38,250 bases of DNA from Purshia tridentata (GCA_003254885.1 QANT01001480.1:1-38250), one strand, 5' to 3'; positions 23,701-36,165 are shown, numbered from the stretch's first letter. Notes: a model not told the origin generated them from the sequence alone. Made by a program: numbers and translations.

Positions 23701-26700
23701 GCATACAAAGATGTCAAATGAAGTATTTTTCCTTGATGTTGTTGCATAGCAATAGCACTACATGCAATACCATTTGCCTAAAGGGTTCTATTTTCACTCC
23801 TCCAAAATTTTAATGTCAATAATTTAAAAGTATAAACTGATAAAATCTCTCAACAAGCGAGTAGAAAAAGTCATTACATTATCATCAAAGATATCTTTAA
23901 ATGGATTCCTGAAATCATTGGAAAAGCCAGGGCCATCTTGCGCTTCAAATGCATCATGGCCAACCTGCAAAAGTGTGCTTAATGACTTAAGTGCATGGAT
24001 AAAATTATGCAAAAGATAAAAATAAAAAAAGCGAGTCGAGCACTGAACAACATAACATAATTAAAGGGACCACACACCATAAAGGTAGTTTAACAAGAGT
24101 CCTTTGGTTGAGATGATCACAAAACCAAAAGGTTAATGAATTGTTTTTTATAGACAAAAAATTCATTTTTTTTGAATTGCCTTAACTTCACAAAGAATAC
24201 ACAAGAATATCTTAGTTTCTTTTCAATGTGGCGTTATGGGTTGTGCGATGGCTAATGTGTGGGTAGTAAAAGGATCTTCGAAACACATATGGTTAAGGAA
24301 TGGAGAGATAATGACCGTACGAGACAGAGTTCATTTTGGGCATCATTGCAGCCTTCAATCTCATCTGAATTTAGGGATGTACCTTTTTTTCTTATTCATG
24401 CAGGTTGGACGCCTGCGGTCTCTTAAGGTTGTTAGTATTCAGATAGCTATTTTTTATTCTAACTTATAACTTTTGGAACTGGTTTTTTATGATTGTACAA
24501 GCTTTTTGGTTATGGATATATCATGTGTTTTAGTGGACATCTTGTCCACTATTGTTCTACGTTTTCTCTATAGATTATGAATGAAATTTTGTGTTTCTCA
24601 TTAAAAGTTTAAAAACAAAAAAAAACAAAAAAAAAAGGAAAGGTTATAAGAATGAAAGCTATGCATTCCTGAGAATCAAAAAAATATCGTAAATGGACTA
24701 AGCACATCTAGAATTCTTAAAAAGCAAGGGAACGACACTTTGGAGCTAAAAGGATAAGACAACAAGTGAAAATGTGTTAACTAGTATAAAAAAATAAATA
24801 TTTGAATTTAAATGGAAATGTAGCAAGGACAAAAGAGTAAATAAAATAACTTAGTTCAGATTGTATCAAAAGAACAAGAACAAAAAAATAAAAAAAAAGA
24901 CCTCCCTCTATAACTGAAAAAAGAGAACAATAAGCATTAACCTACTCCACGTCCTACTCAGCCAGAAGGAGGTATTCAGCAGTTAATTGTCGATAATATG
25001 GGGTAAAAAGCAAAAATAAAAGTGGCACCTGATCATATTGTTGACGCTTCTCCTCATCTTTCAAAACCTACAACAAAATTAACAAGCTTGCTTTTAGTAT
25101 ATTATATATAGGAATTAGCAAAAAGATTATGAATTATTAGAAATAACCTCATACGCCTTTTGAACTTCTTGAAACTTCTTTTCGGCTTCAGGATCCTCTT
25201 TATTTGTGTCTGGATGGAGCTTCTTTGCTAGCTGTAAAAATAAATATGGGAGATGAAGGATAAAAAAAAAGGGCATGATTCAAAGCAGAAACAACTTGGC
25301 CTTGAGAGGTAGAATATGCCACTCGGATCACAGCACAGAGTGGGTGCTGAGTACACGTAGAGAAATGAATATATTTATACATACATAACTAAAATGTGTA
25401 CTGACATTACACATTTATGATGAACATATATACCTCTTATTCTTCCTACACCAGAGATAATATATAATTTTTCTTTTTAAGAGAAACAATACGTAATTCA
25501 TAAATATATATAAAATGCATCCCTGCATCTTAATTGCATGTCCAAGGTATGTTGTAGAAGCGACACTCCACCATCATATTAGAATTAGTGTGTGCAAATA
25601 AGTGAAACAAGAAAAAGAGAAGTGCAGCAAAAAAAATACCCCATAATAAGCTTTCTTTATTTCTGATGCATTTGCATTCTTGCTCACACCAAGTGTATCA
25701 TAATAATCTCTCGCAGCCATAGATGCTGGAACAGAAAAGGCAGAAAAAGCCCCGTAAATAAATTCCATATATCCTCTTATGTCCTCCACATTGAAAGTGA
25801 TAACACATATGGCATGATAATACAAGAAACTACTCAAAAAAGTAAATAAATCCTTCAGCTCCAGTTCTTTCCCACACAACATTTATACCAAATTTTTCTT
25901 TAAAAACAAAATGACATTTCAAATATACAAGACACAGACACCCCGAGTTTCATGGTATACTAGACAGGATTTTAAATTAGTAAATGACCCTGATAAACTG
26001 GAATGTTCATAACTAGATAAATAAAGCAACAATGATAACATATACAATACCAGTTCCATGAATCAATCTCGCAATGGCCCAATTGGTATTCAGAGCTCCC
26101 AGTCGAAACCAACTCTTTCTGCAAACTGCAAACAGAAAAAGGGAGAGGGGGGCAGGGAGAGGGAGGAAGTGAGAAAAAAGTCCATTAAAGTGGAGAAATA
26201 AGAAACTTAATGCTCAGATATTGGGTTCCAATTCCATTTATCACTAGGACTGAGACCAATTCACTAAATAATCTAAAAAGAAAATACAAGACTCACTTCC
26301 TTTTCCTTTTGGTCTAATACATAGAAACTAAAAAGGGAACCCATTTCTTAAAGATTGAAAAACAAAAGAAAACAAAAAAGTGTTTTGAGTTTTTGACATA
26401 CCATTGTTAGTAGTAATACAATTTCCTAAAACCCAAGAATTTTTGTAAGCCCCAGTCTTGAATGTCCTATAACCACCTCCAAGCACCCTCCCATATACCT
26501 AAAAGCAATTCAAACATTAACGAAAGTTTAGAAACAAAGAAAAAATCACAGAATAATCAAACAATTAAAACAAAGTTAAGCAAAAATGAAACTGATTGTT
26601 ATTATTATTATTATTATTTTTTTATTATTGAAGAGGAAGCCTACGGAGGCTGTAGGGTTGTGAAGGGGGTTGGAGGCGAGAGAACGACGAGCGAGCCAGT

Positions 26701-26731
26701 GGACGAGCCTGACGCCATTGGAGCGAACCAT
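17724..26731 (-). CDS. GFA2: Mitochondrial DnaJ/Hsp40 co-chaperone GFA2, complete, 18 coding exons
   Basis: Type I J-protein partner of mitochondrial Hsp70; Arabidopsis GFA2 (At5g48030) is required for polar nuclei fusion and synergid cell death. Exons, 5' to 3' on the minus strand: 26645-26731, 26402-26498, 26051-26125, 25640-25725, 25148-25231, 25029-25067, 23878-23964, 23008-23052, 22829-22916, 22633-22697, 22444-22518, 20938-21010, 19934-20025, 19746-19817, 19340-19396, 19157-19205, 18053-18119, 17724-17817. The sum is 1332 nt, 443 aa (Arabidopsis about 456). Residues 1-92 contain no Asp or Glu and many Arg, as expected of a mitochondrial presequence. The J domain starts at about 92 ([13 protein letters not shown]) with HPD at 121-123. 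Four zinc motifs follow: CDACGGSG (226-233), CKRCKGSG (243-250), CSQCGGTG (265-272), CNACNGKR (279-286). The C-terminal substrate domain includes [19 protein letters not shown] (356-374). The usual Gly/Phe linker is short and Gly-poor. Met89 precedes the J domain and could give a non-targeted form. Confidence 0.96.
21109..21124. repeat. (CA)8 microsatellite in GFA2 intron 11
   Basis: An uninterrupted CA run follows an A-rich tract (about 21093-21105), inside the intron 21011-22443. Confidence 0.9.
21370..21693. mobile_element. Inverted-repeat MITE of about 320 bp in GFA2 intron 11
   Basis: The element folds back on itself over most of its length. The left arm has GTGGGGTCCACTCCATATTA then TTTTAATGATCGGAAC. 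The reverse complement of the right arm has TGGGACCCACTTCATATAAT then ATTCAATGATCTGAAT. Further in, CAAAAAATTAGGTTAATCGG on the left pairs with CAAAAAATTAGATAAATCGG read from the right, both followed by AAACCA. The arms diverge by scattered substitutions, which suggests an old insertion. It is non-coding. A relative of one arm lies at 11985-12045. Exact ends and target-site duplication are uncertain. Confidence 0.75.
21704..21857. repeat. 77-bp tandem duplication in GFA2 intron 11
   Basis: Two copies, 21704-21780 and 21781-21857, share GCCTATATACATATATATCA, then TTTGCTCGCACTTGACACTG and ACTGGTTGGTAGTGAA. Only about three bases differ (for example GTCTGCC versus GTCCGCC, CTACGCA versus CTATGCA). 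It abuts the right end of the MITE at 21370-21693. Confidence 0.95.
21898..21951. repeat. Perfect 19-bp inverted repeat (hairpin) in GFA2 intron 11
   Basis: The left arm TTATGTTATGGTTTAGCTC (21898-21916) is the exact reverse complement of the right arm (21933-21951), with a 16-nt spacer. It could form a stable hairpin in the transcript or be the core of a small foldback element. It lies 40 bp after the 77-bp tandem duplication. Confidence 0.9.
24228..24640 (+). mobile_element. 3' end of a second LINE, with stem-loop and A-rich tail, antisense in GFA2 intron 6
   Basis: It lies in the GFA2 intron 23965-25028, in opposite orientation to the host gene. Degraded ORF2 C-terminus: [11 protein letters not shown] (from about 24228) parallels AVMWVIWWERN of the other LINE, and [15 protein letters not shown] (from about 24336) parallels FWASLWSSVFPVFRG, with a stop after WTPAVS. 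The 3' UTR has a perfect stem-loop, TAGTGGACA TCT TGTCCACTA (24531-24551), then ATTATGAATGAAATTTTG and an A-rich tail (about 24606-24637). Heavily 5'-truncated and inactive. Confidence 0.82.
26601..26629. repeat. (ATT)n microsatellite in GFA2 intron 1
   Basis: An ATT run interrupted by a T tract, within 45 bp of the exon 1 donor on the minus strand, which places it at the 5' end of intron 1. Confidence 0.85.
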
Positions 26732-26759
26732 TGGGGAAAAGCTCTGTGAATCACCAAAA

Positions 26760-26930
26760 AGGTTAAGGCTTTATTGGAAAATGGGCTTTTCTAGGGTTTT
26801 TGCTTTCTGATAAACCCTCGAGAAACCCTAAATTGTGAGACAGTCGAAGGTTCTAGTAGTTGATGGAAAAGAGAGAGAGTGAGAGAGAGCGAGAGCGTGA
26901 CTGGCCCAAGCTTGTGGGAGACACTTTTTC
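26760..26930 (-). promoter_or_regulatory. GFA2 leader/promoter with telo-box-like and site II-like motifs
   Basis: Upstream of the ATG, the minus strand carries AAACCCTAG (complement of CTAGGGTTT at about 26791-26799), and the plus strand has AAACCCT at about 26812 and 26823. TGGGCT (26782-26787) and the GGCCCA block at about 26903 resemble site II (TGGGCC/T) elements. Telo-box plus site II is typical of plant genes for translation and mitochondrial housekeeping. A GA-rich run (about 26866-26895, CT-rich in the transcript) may be leader sequence. The transcription start is not determined. Confidence 0.45.
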
Positions 26931-29900
26931 GATTGGTTGGAAAATTTAAAGAAAAAAATTGAAGTAATTAGCGTGTGTTAATTAAGGATCTATTTTTGGT
27001 GCGCGTGTGCGTGTGGTTCGAACTGTTGGCAGACTTGCCTTGAGGTTGAGGTCAATGTGGCTAGTCGGCTTTTACTAGCAAGCAGGAGTGCATAGCAGCA
27101 TACCAGTTTGTGTACTTTCAATGTTTTTTTTTTTATTTGGTTGAGATTAAATAATTTGCGTAATATTTCTTTTTCATCTCTATATGTTTAATTGTGCCGA
27201 TATTGTGTTGTGATTTTAATCTTATATTTTAAACAATCATTAATTAAATCTGTGAATTCATATTCAATTTAAATTCAAATTGAATTTACCTAAAATCGAA
27301 TACAAATATATATTTGTAATTCGACATGACAATCCAAGTATGATTAGTATCAAATTCCAACCGAATTAATTTTTATAGGATTTATTAAAGACCTACAGAT
27401 AATTAAAATTTTATTAGTATTAGGTTTAGTTCCATTATTTTTCTTGTATGTGTATTCATTCTTTTTTTATATATAAATATGTATAATTATTTAAGTATAT
27501 TTTCAAAGAATAAAAAATCTCAGATTACTTTAATACACATCTTTAAAACATCTGCTTGGCGGATTTTTTATTTTCATCTTTGTGGCTATATGAGGGAGGT
27601 TCCTCGTGGCTATACGAGAAAGGTTGTATCTATGAGGATTTTATAACTGTTTTAAGAAGAAGGGAAGCTGCGATTTGGTGCTTTGCAATAGATGTGTTAA
27701 ACGGGCCGATTCGAACCAAAGTTCATTGTGCTTTCAAGTCGTACTCGGTTGATCCATATAATTAAAGTCTAGGCCTAGAACGATCTACGGGCCAATCATG
27801 CTCATGCCATGTCTTAAAAGGGCCAACCTGTAGGCTTTTTTTCCTTTATATATTTTAAGATGAGAAAATTAATTTTATGATACTTTTTCTTGTTTATAAT
27901 TAAGTATTAACATTTTTTTTGCATGAAAATTAAATATCCTTGTTTAAAAGTTTTCTACAAGTGGAAAAAGCAATGTTAATAAAATCGTGCCTAATTCGGC
28001 CCCGTGCTTGACTTGTGTCATGTTTGTGCTCAGCCCAGCCTGACCTATTTACTCATGTCATGCCGTGCCGTGCCTATTTTAATTGTATTGTGCCCGTGCC
28101 ATGCTCGGACCGGCCTGACCTGTTTGACACATGTTATTTACTTCATAACTCTTTGATCTTTTACTTAATTTTTGTTCAGGATGTTGATGTTGATATAACC
28201 GTCTTATTATGGAAGTCAACGACTTTCATGACTGACGATTTGATTTTAACGTTTATCCTTTTTGTACCCCAATTTATTGATATAAAGTCTCTATTTTTAT
28301 TCTTGCGAAATAAAATTAAAAACTCTCTTTTTCATTATAGAAAATGTATATCTTCTCCATTATGTAGGCGTACAATGTTTAAAACTTCATCTTGTTGATC
28401 GAAGCTTTGACTAAGGAGGTAAAATTTGGCCCTCAACAAGCATATGGTCTAGTGTAATTAGGTTCTAACTCCAGTTACACCGCTAAAATAACCAAAAAAT
28501 TTTTTCCTATTTTTCAAATAGTTAGGTGAATGAAAAATTTAGTATTCACTTTTCATAATGTTAACAAAGATGGAGCTGAAATGAGTACATTTGCCAGGGG
28601 CCCAGAAAGTGCATGTACTAGCTAGTTTATATAGTTTATTCATGTCCATCATAGAACTAATTAAAGCCCAGGCAATTGATAGCAAGCAGAGCTCAAAGCA
28701 TTTACTTGTGAAAGAAAAAAGTTTCAAACCCCCAAAAGAGTGGTGATTACCCCAACTATCTCTAACAAAGCCTATAAACTATAGTCTATGACAGTATACA
28801 GGAATCTTAAGTAGCTGGAGCACAAAAACTTCAAATTGGAGCTTAATATCAGGCTAAGTGGACACTTTTGAGATTTGAAAAACAATTAGCTGGGCTTGAA
28901 CATGAAAGTATATAAAAAATTAATAAAGTTTATATGGTATGTGGCCCAGCTATGCAAGTTATATGGAAGTGCATCAATCCCACCATTTCAATGACTTTAG
29001 AATAGAGTTGAGCTGTCTTGAACATGATGTTTAGCAGCTTCAACATTGCAGTAAATGAGGGAGGCAACAATAAATAAATAAGATTAAAGCAAGAAGAGTA
29101 TAAAGCACAAAGAAAAGCATCTTTGAGGAACAAGCTCACAAGCCCTGCAGCTTCAGATTTTGCTTTTGCTTTCTTTCAGCTCCAACACAACTATGCCCTT
29201 TACCCTTTCTTTTCCCAACTTCCTTTACTTCACAATTCACATCCAAATTGCTGCCTAGCCAAGAAAGGGATCATGTCTGATGTTTCTTCAACACACATGG
29301 GATTTAAGCAAATATATTTTCAAGCAACTGACAGTTCTACCCTTGATCAAATACCTATTGCTGTAAAATAAGATGCAAATTTCCATAACAGAATAAAGGG
29401 CCATATCGGTAAAACACCAAGAAATGAAATGCATGCCAAGTAATTCCAGACATAGTGGCAGTAGCCATGTAAGTTTCTTAGCACCCTCCAGAACATATAA
29501 TTTATATCTAATGGTTCTCTTTGTATAGCTAATCCCATGTTTGGTTATTCAAATAAAAGGAAGCAAAAATTAAAATTTGCATAATCATTCAGAACCAAAT
29601 TAATGAGATATTGCATTTCTTTTTTTTTCTTTTTTCCTTTCAAATATATTGGCAAGTGGCAACCAAACTGACCAAAACATTGAGACCTATGGGAATTACA
29701 GGGGTTCACTTTCCCAACTTTAGAAAAAGTTTTAAGGCTTCCCTCCATTTTTCGCCTATCTTTGGATTTTTAAAGAACTAACAGGCAGCTTCTTCATCAA
29801 AACATTCTTTGCTTCACCAAAATAACACCAGCACCACTGTGCAAGAGAAAGAAGCTGAACCAATATTCCTTGTGTTCTTTCCTAGATAGATCTTCTTTGC

Positions 29901-29984
29901 TTCAGAAGCTAGTTTCATATTACTTGTTGGGTGCCACTTCCTCTAGATTCTCACAGAATCAAGTAAACAAAAGAAAAAAGGAGC
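26931..29984. other. Divergent GFA2-MCTP intergenic region
   Basis: About 3 kb of mostly AT-rich DNA. A G/C-richer block at about 27690-28130 contains CATGCCGTGCCGTGCC and repeated GGCC-containing words such as GGACCGGCCTGACCTG, a composition seen in plant dispersed repeats; I could not fix its ends. The last 200 bp before 29985 should hold the MCTP promoter and leader, including purine-rich AAACAAAAGAAAAAAGGAGC just before the ATG. No convincing gene was found; open frames here are short and unsupported. Confidence 0.5.
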
Positions 29985-32900
29985 ATGAAGTTGGTGGTAG
30001 AAGTGGTAGATGCTCATGATCTTATGCCCAAAGATGGTGAAGGGTCTGCTAGTTCATTTGTAGAAGTTGATTTCGTAAACCAGCTTAGCCGAACCAAAAC
30101 CATTCCAAAGAACCTCAACCCCATTTGGAACCAGAAACTTCTCTTTGATATTGACAAAACCGAAAACTTCCATCACCAAACCATTGAAGCCTCTGTGTAC
30201 AATGAGAGAAGACCTATCCCTGGCCGAAATTTCCTTGGAAGGGTAAGAATTCCTTGCTCAAATATTGTCAAGAAAGGTGAGGAAGCTTATCAAAGATTCC
30301 AATTAGAAAAGAAGTGGTTTTTCTCATCTGTCAAGGGTGAGATTGGCCTAAAAATCTATATTTCATTAGAATCTGAACCAAAATCTACTCCATACTCTGC
30401 ACCACAACCACTAGAAGGCCCTCCTTCCAAGTCTCACCAACCACCAGAAATCCCAACTTCTAGTCACCCTGCTCCTCCTAATACTCCTCCGAATACAGAA
30501 AACTCAAGAACTGACAGCAAAATATTTGCTGCTGTTCCCAAAACAGAAAAATACAACAAAAAAGTTGCTACTGTTGCTTTGAATTCCTCTGTTGCAGAAG
30601 CCAAGTCTAAAGATCCAAAGGAGGTGACCAAAGAAGCAGTTGAAGTAAGAGCAGAAACAGCCCAACAGATACACAAGCATCAAGTCCTGCAAAAACCAGG
30701 CATATCAGTAGAGAGACAACATCAAGGTTTCCCATTAACCATGCAGCCAACTCATCTGCAAGCCCATGAGAGCCACCAAGACGACTTCAACCTGAAGGAC
30801 ACCAATCCACAGCTTGGTGAGAGGTGGCCAAATGGTGGAGGAAGAGGATGGATGACCGGTGAGAGATTCACAAGCACTTATGACCTTGTTGAGCAGATGT
30901 TTTATCTATATGTCCGAGTTGTGAAAGCCAAAGATCTCCCTCCCAGCTCCCTTACCGGAAGCTGCGATCCTTATGTGGAAGTGAAGCTGGGGAACTACAA
31001 GGGACGGACAAAGCATTTTGAGAGGAAAATGAATCCAGAGTGGAATCAGGTGTTTGCTTTCTCAAAAGACCGAGTGCAGTCATCAGTGCTAGAAGTTTTT
31101 GTCAAAGATAGAGAGATGCTTGGAAGAGATGATTATCTTGGAAGAGTAGTTTTTGACTTGAATGAGATTCCAACCAGAGTTCCACCGGACAGCCCACTGG
31201 CTCCTCAGTGGTACAGACTGGAGCACCGCCACGGAGAAGGGAAGGTTAGAGGTGAAATCATGGTTGCAGTTTGGATGGGAACACAGGCTGATGAGGCCTT
31301 TCCAGATGCATGGCACTCAGATGCTGCAGCAGTTTATGGTGAGGGTGTTTTTAACATCCGATCCAAGGTATATGTATCACCAAAACTATGGTACCTGAGA
31401 GTGAATGTGATTGAAGCTCAAGATGTGCTTCCTAATGACAGAAGCCGCCTCCCAGAAGTCTTTGTTAAAGCTCAGGTTGGAAGCCAAGTTCTCAGAACCA
31501 AGATATGCCCAAGTCGTACTGCTAATCCATTATGGAATGAGGATTTAGTCTTTGTGGCAGCTGAGCCTTTTGAGGAGCACCTGGTTGTGACTATTGAGGA
31601 TCGAGTCCACCCTTCAAAAGAAGAGGTGTTGGGAAAGATAAGCATGCCAATTGACATGTTTGAGAAGCGGCTTGACCACAGGGCAGTTCATTCTCGCTGG
31701 TTTAATCTTGAGAAGTATGGTTTTGGTGTCTTGGAACCTGATAGGAGGAAGGAGCTCAAGTTTTCCAGTAGAATTCACCTGAGAGTTTGTCTTGAAGGTG
31801 GATACCATGTACTAGATGAATCAACTATGTATATAAGTGATCAGCGGCCAACAGCAAGGCAGCTCTGGAAGCAGCCTGTTGGGATTTTGGAAGTGGGGAT
31901 TCTCAGTGCACAAGGGCTTCTTCCAATGAAGATGAAGGATGGCCGAGGGAGTACAGATGCTTATTGTGTAGCAAAGTACGGCCAGAAATGGGTTCGCACC
32001 AGAACAATTCTTGACACGTTCAGTCCTAAATGGAATGAGCAATACACATGGGAAGTCTACGACCCCTGCACCGTGATAACATTGGGAGTTTTCGATAACT
32101 GCCACCTTGGTGAAGCTGAGAAACCAACTGCACCCAGTGTAGCAGCAAGAGATTCACGAATTGGGAAGGTACGTATTCGACTCTCAACACTTGAAGCTCA
32201 TCGGATGTATACACATTCATACCCACTTCTAGTTCTGCAACCTAATGGAGTAAAGAAAATGGGAGAGCTCCAACTAGCAGTTCGATTCACCACCCTCTCT
32301 GTAGCTAACATGATATATGTTTACGGCCACCCTTTGCTGCCAAAAATGCATTACTTGCATCCTTTCACAGTGAACCAAGTAGATAATTTACGATACCAAG
32401 CAATGAATATCGTAGCAACGCGGCTTGGCCGAGCTGAACCACCTCTTAGAAAAGAGGTGGTGGAGTACATGTTAGACGTTGATTCTCACATGTGGAGCAT
32501 GAGAAGGAGCAAAGCCAACTTCTTTCGAATTATGTCACTGCTTTCCAGTATGTTTTCCATGAGCCGATGGTTTGGTGATGTATGCAATTGGAAGAACTCC
32601 ATCACAACAGTTCTTGTTCACATTCTCTTTCTGATTTTGATATGGTATCCAGAGTTGATACTTCCAACTCTTTTTGTTTACATGTTCCTCATTGGAATGT
32701 GGAACTATAGGTTCAGGCCTAGACATCCTCCTCATATGGATACCAAGCTTTCATGGGCAGAAGCAGTTAACCCGGACGAGCTTGACGAAGAGTTTGACAC
32801 ATTTCCAAGCTCTAGACCCAACGATTTAGTTCGAATGAGGTACGATAGGATCAGAAGTGTAGCAGGAAGGATACAGACAGTTGTGGGTGACATAGCAACG

Positions 32901-33131
32901 CAAGGGGAGAGGTTTCAGTCTCTACTCAGCTGGAGAGACCCAAGAGCTACCAGCCTTTTCATACTGTTCTGCTTTTGTACTGCTGTGGTGCTTTACGTGA
33001 CCCCATTTAGGGTGGTTGCTTTGGTTGCAGGATTGTACTACTTGAGGCACCCTAGGTTCCGAAGCAAGCTGCCTTCCGCTCCCAGCAATTTCTTCAAAAG
33101 ATTGCCTGCTCAAACCGACAGCTTGCTATGA
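29985..33131 (+). CDS. MCTP2: Multiple C2 domain and transmembrane region protein (MCTP), intronless, complete
   Basis: A 1048-aa member of the plant MCTP family (QUIRKY/FTIP type). These are ER proteins whose C2 domains contact the plasma membrane, often at plasmodesmata. Order: C2A (about 1-120, KLVVEVVDAHDLMPKDGEG), Pro/Ser/Lys-rich linker (about 130-300), C2B (about 305-430, GSCDPYVEVKLGNYKGRTKH), C2C (about 466-590), C2D (about 632-765, GRGSTDAYCVAKYGQKWVRT), then PRT_C (about 789-1048) with two hydrophobic segments (about 872-905 and 987-1020). C2B and C2D keep Asp in the first calcium loop (CDPY, TDAY); C2A (SASSF) and C2C (RLPEV) do not, so they may bind lipid without calcium. A single exon is normal for the family. 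From memory, C2A phrases such as RRPIPG.FLGRV and the ending FFKRLP..TDSLL best match Arabidopsis At5g48060, called MCTP2 in some schemes. Confidence 0.93.
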   Translation: MKLVVEVVDAHDLMPKDGEGSASSFVEVDFVNQLSRTKTIPKNLNPIWNQKLLFDIDKTENFHHQTIEASVYNERRPIPGRNFLGRVRIPCSNIVKKGEEAYQRFQLEKKWFFSSVKGEIGLKIYISLESEPKSTPYSAPQPLEGPPSKSHQPPEIPTSSHPAPPNTPPNTENSRTDSKIFAAVPKTEKYNKKVATVALNSSVAEAKSKDPKEVTKEAVEVRAETAQQIHKHQVLQKPGISVERQHQGFPLTMQPTHLQAHESHQDDFNLKDTNPQLGERWPNGGGRGWMTGERFTSTYDLVEQMFYLYVRVVKAKDLPPSSLTGSCDPYVEVKLGNYKGRTKHFERKMNPEWNQVFAFSKDRVQSSVLEVFVKDREMLGRDDYLGRVVFDLNEIPTRVPPDSPLAPQWYRLEHRHGEGKVRGEIMVAVWMGTQADEAFPDAWHSDAAAVYGEGVFNIRSKVYVSPKLWYLRVNVIEAQDVLPNDRSRLPEVFVKAQVGSQVLRTKICPSRTANPLWNEDLVFVAAEPFEEHLVVTIEDRVHPSKEEVLGKISMPIDMFEKRLDHRAVHSRWFNLEKYGFGVLEPDRRKELKFSSRIHLRVCLEGGYHVLDESTMYISDQRPTARQLWKQPVGILEVGILSAQGLLPMKMKDGRGSTDAYCVAKYGQKWVRTRTILDTFSPKWNEQYTWEVYDPCTVITLGVFDNCHLGEAEKPTAPSVAARDSRIGKVRIRLSTLEAHRMYTHSYPLLVLQPNGVKKMGELQLAVRFTTLSVANMIYVYGHPLLPKMHYLHPFTVNQVDNLRYQAMNIVATRLGRAEPPLRKEVVEYMLDVDSHMWSMRRSKANFFRIMSLLSSMFSMSRWFGDVCNWKNSITTVLVHILFLILIWYPELILPTLFVYMFLIGMWNYRFRPRHPPHMDTKLSWAEAVNPDELDEEFDTFPSSRPNDLVRMRYDRIRSVAGRIQTVVGDIATQGERFQSLLSWRDPRATSLFILFCFCTAVVLYVTPFRVVALVAGLYYLRHPRFRSKLPSAPSNFFKRLPAQTDSLL

Positions 33132-33719
33132 ATCTAATTGTGACAAGTCCTGTGTAACGTATACTTGTTTCTGTTCAACTAACCTACTTTGCTCGAGTTT
33201 GAATAAGCTATGTATGCATTCCCTCTTTATCAAAGAGAAGCCCCATCATAATAAGCAGAACAGTAACCACACACAATGGTACCAGGCATCCATTGAAGAT
33301 GATGACCATCGTAGATTACTCCTACAACTGAGTTCATACCCATGGGATATTTTCTCATCGTGTTGGCTACTTTGTAGTTGAACTAGTAACTTCTAAAAAT
33401 AGCAAAAGTTCCTTCCTAATTATCTTCAATGCATTTTATACTAATAATTCTGTCTGAGATTTTAGTTCAAGCACCCCTCAAAGATTAATAACGACTTACA
33501 CATAATATTACCCATCTCACACGACTCCAACTAAGGCCTCATATCAAACAAAATCATTGCATATATGGAAACTTTCACATTGCATTACCTGAAATAACAT
33601 CTGATTGGATGTCAATCACAAATAACTTAAAAGAGTACAAGCACTAAGACCAAGTTCAAACAAAAATGGAACAATTGTTGGATATAAGGGCAAAATCTAA
33701 TTCTTTCAATTTCTTCACC
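33132..33719. other. Convergent intergenic region between the MCTP gene and RPL6
   Basis: It holds the 3' UTRs of both genes. AATAAG at about 33201 could be the MCTP poly(A) signal. I see no other gene or repeat. Confidence 0.45.
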
Positions 33720-36068
<2,349 letters not shown>

Positions 36069-36129
36069 CGCAATTGCTCTGTAAACACTGTCTTACTCAC
36101 TCACTACTCTCCGTCTCCAAATGGCCACC

Positions 36130-36165
36130 CACAAAACCCTAGATAAACTGCTATGTATATATATG
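36130..36165 (-). promoter_or_regulatory. RPL6 core promoter: TATA box and telo-box
   Basis: TATATATAT at 36156-36164 is placed as a TATA box for the minus strand. The telo-box AAACCCTA (36134-36141 on the plus strand; TAGGGTTT on the sense strand) lies 15-30 bp downstream, near the expected transcription start at about 36125-36130. Telo-boxes near the start site are a known feature of plant ribosomal protein genes. The leader would then be about 60 nt, ending at the ATG at 36068. Confidence 0.6.

Noticed and set aside
28015-28398. 127-aa plus-strand open frame between GFA2 and the MCTP gene
   Set aside because: It covers a repeat-like block and AT-rich DNA, with no domain, splice context or family similarity that I can recognise.
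30464-32735. Several minus-strand open frames within the MCTP gene
   Set aside because: They are shadows of a long conserved coding exon on the plus strand.
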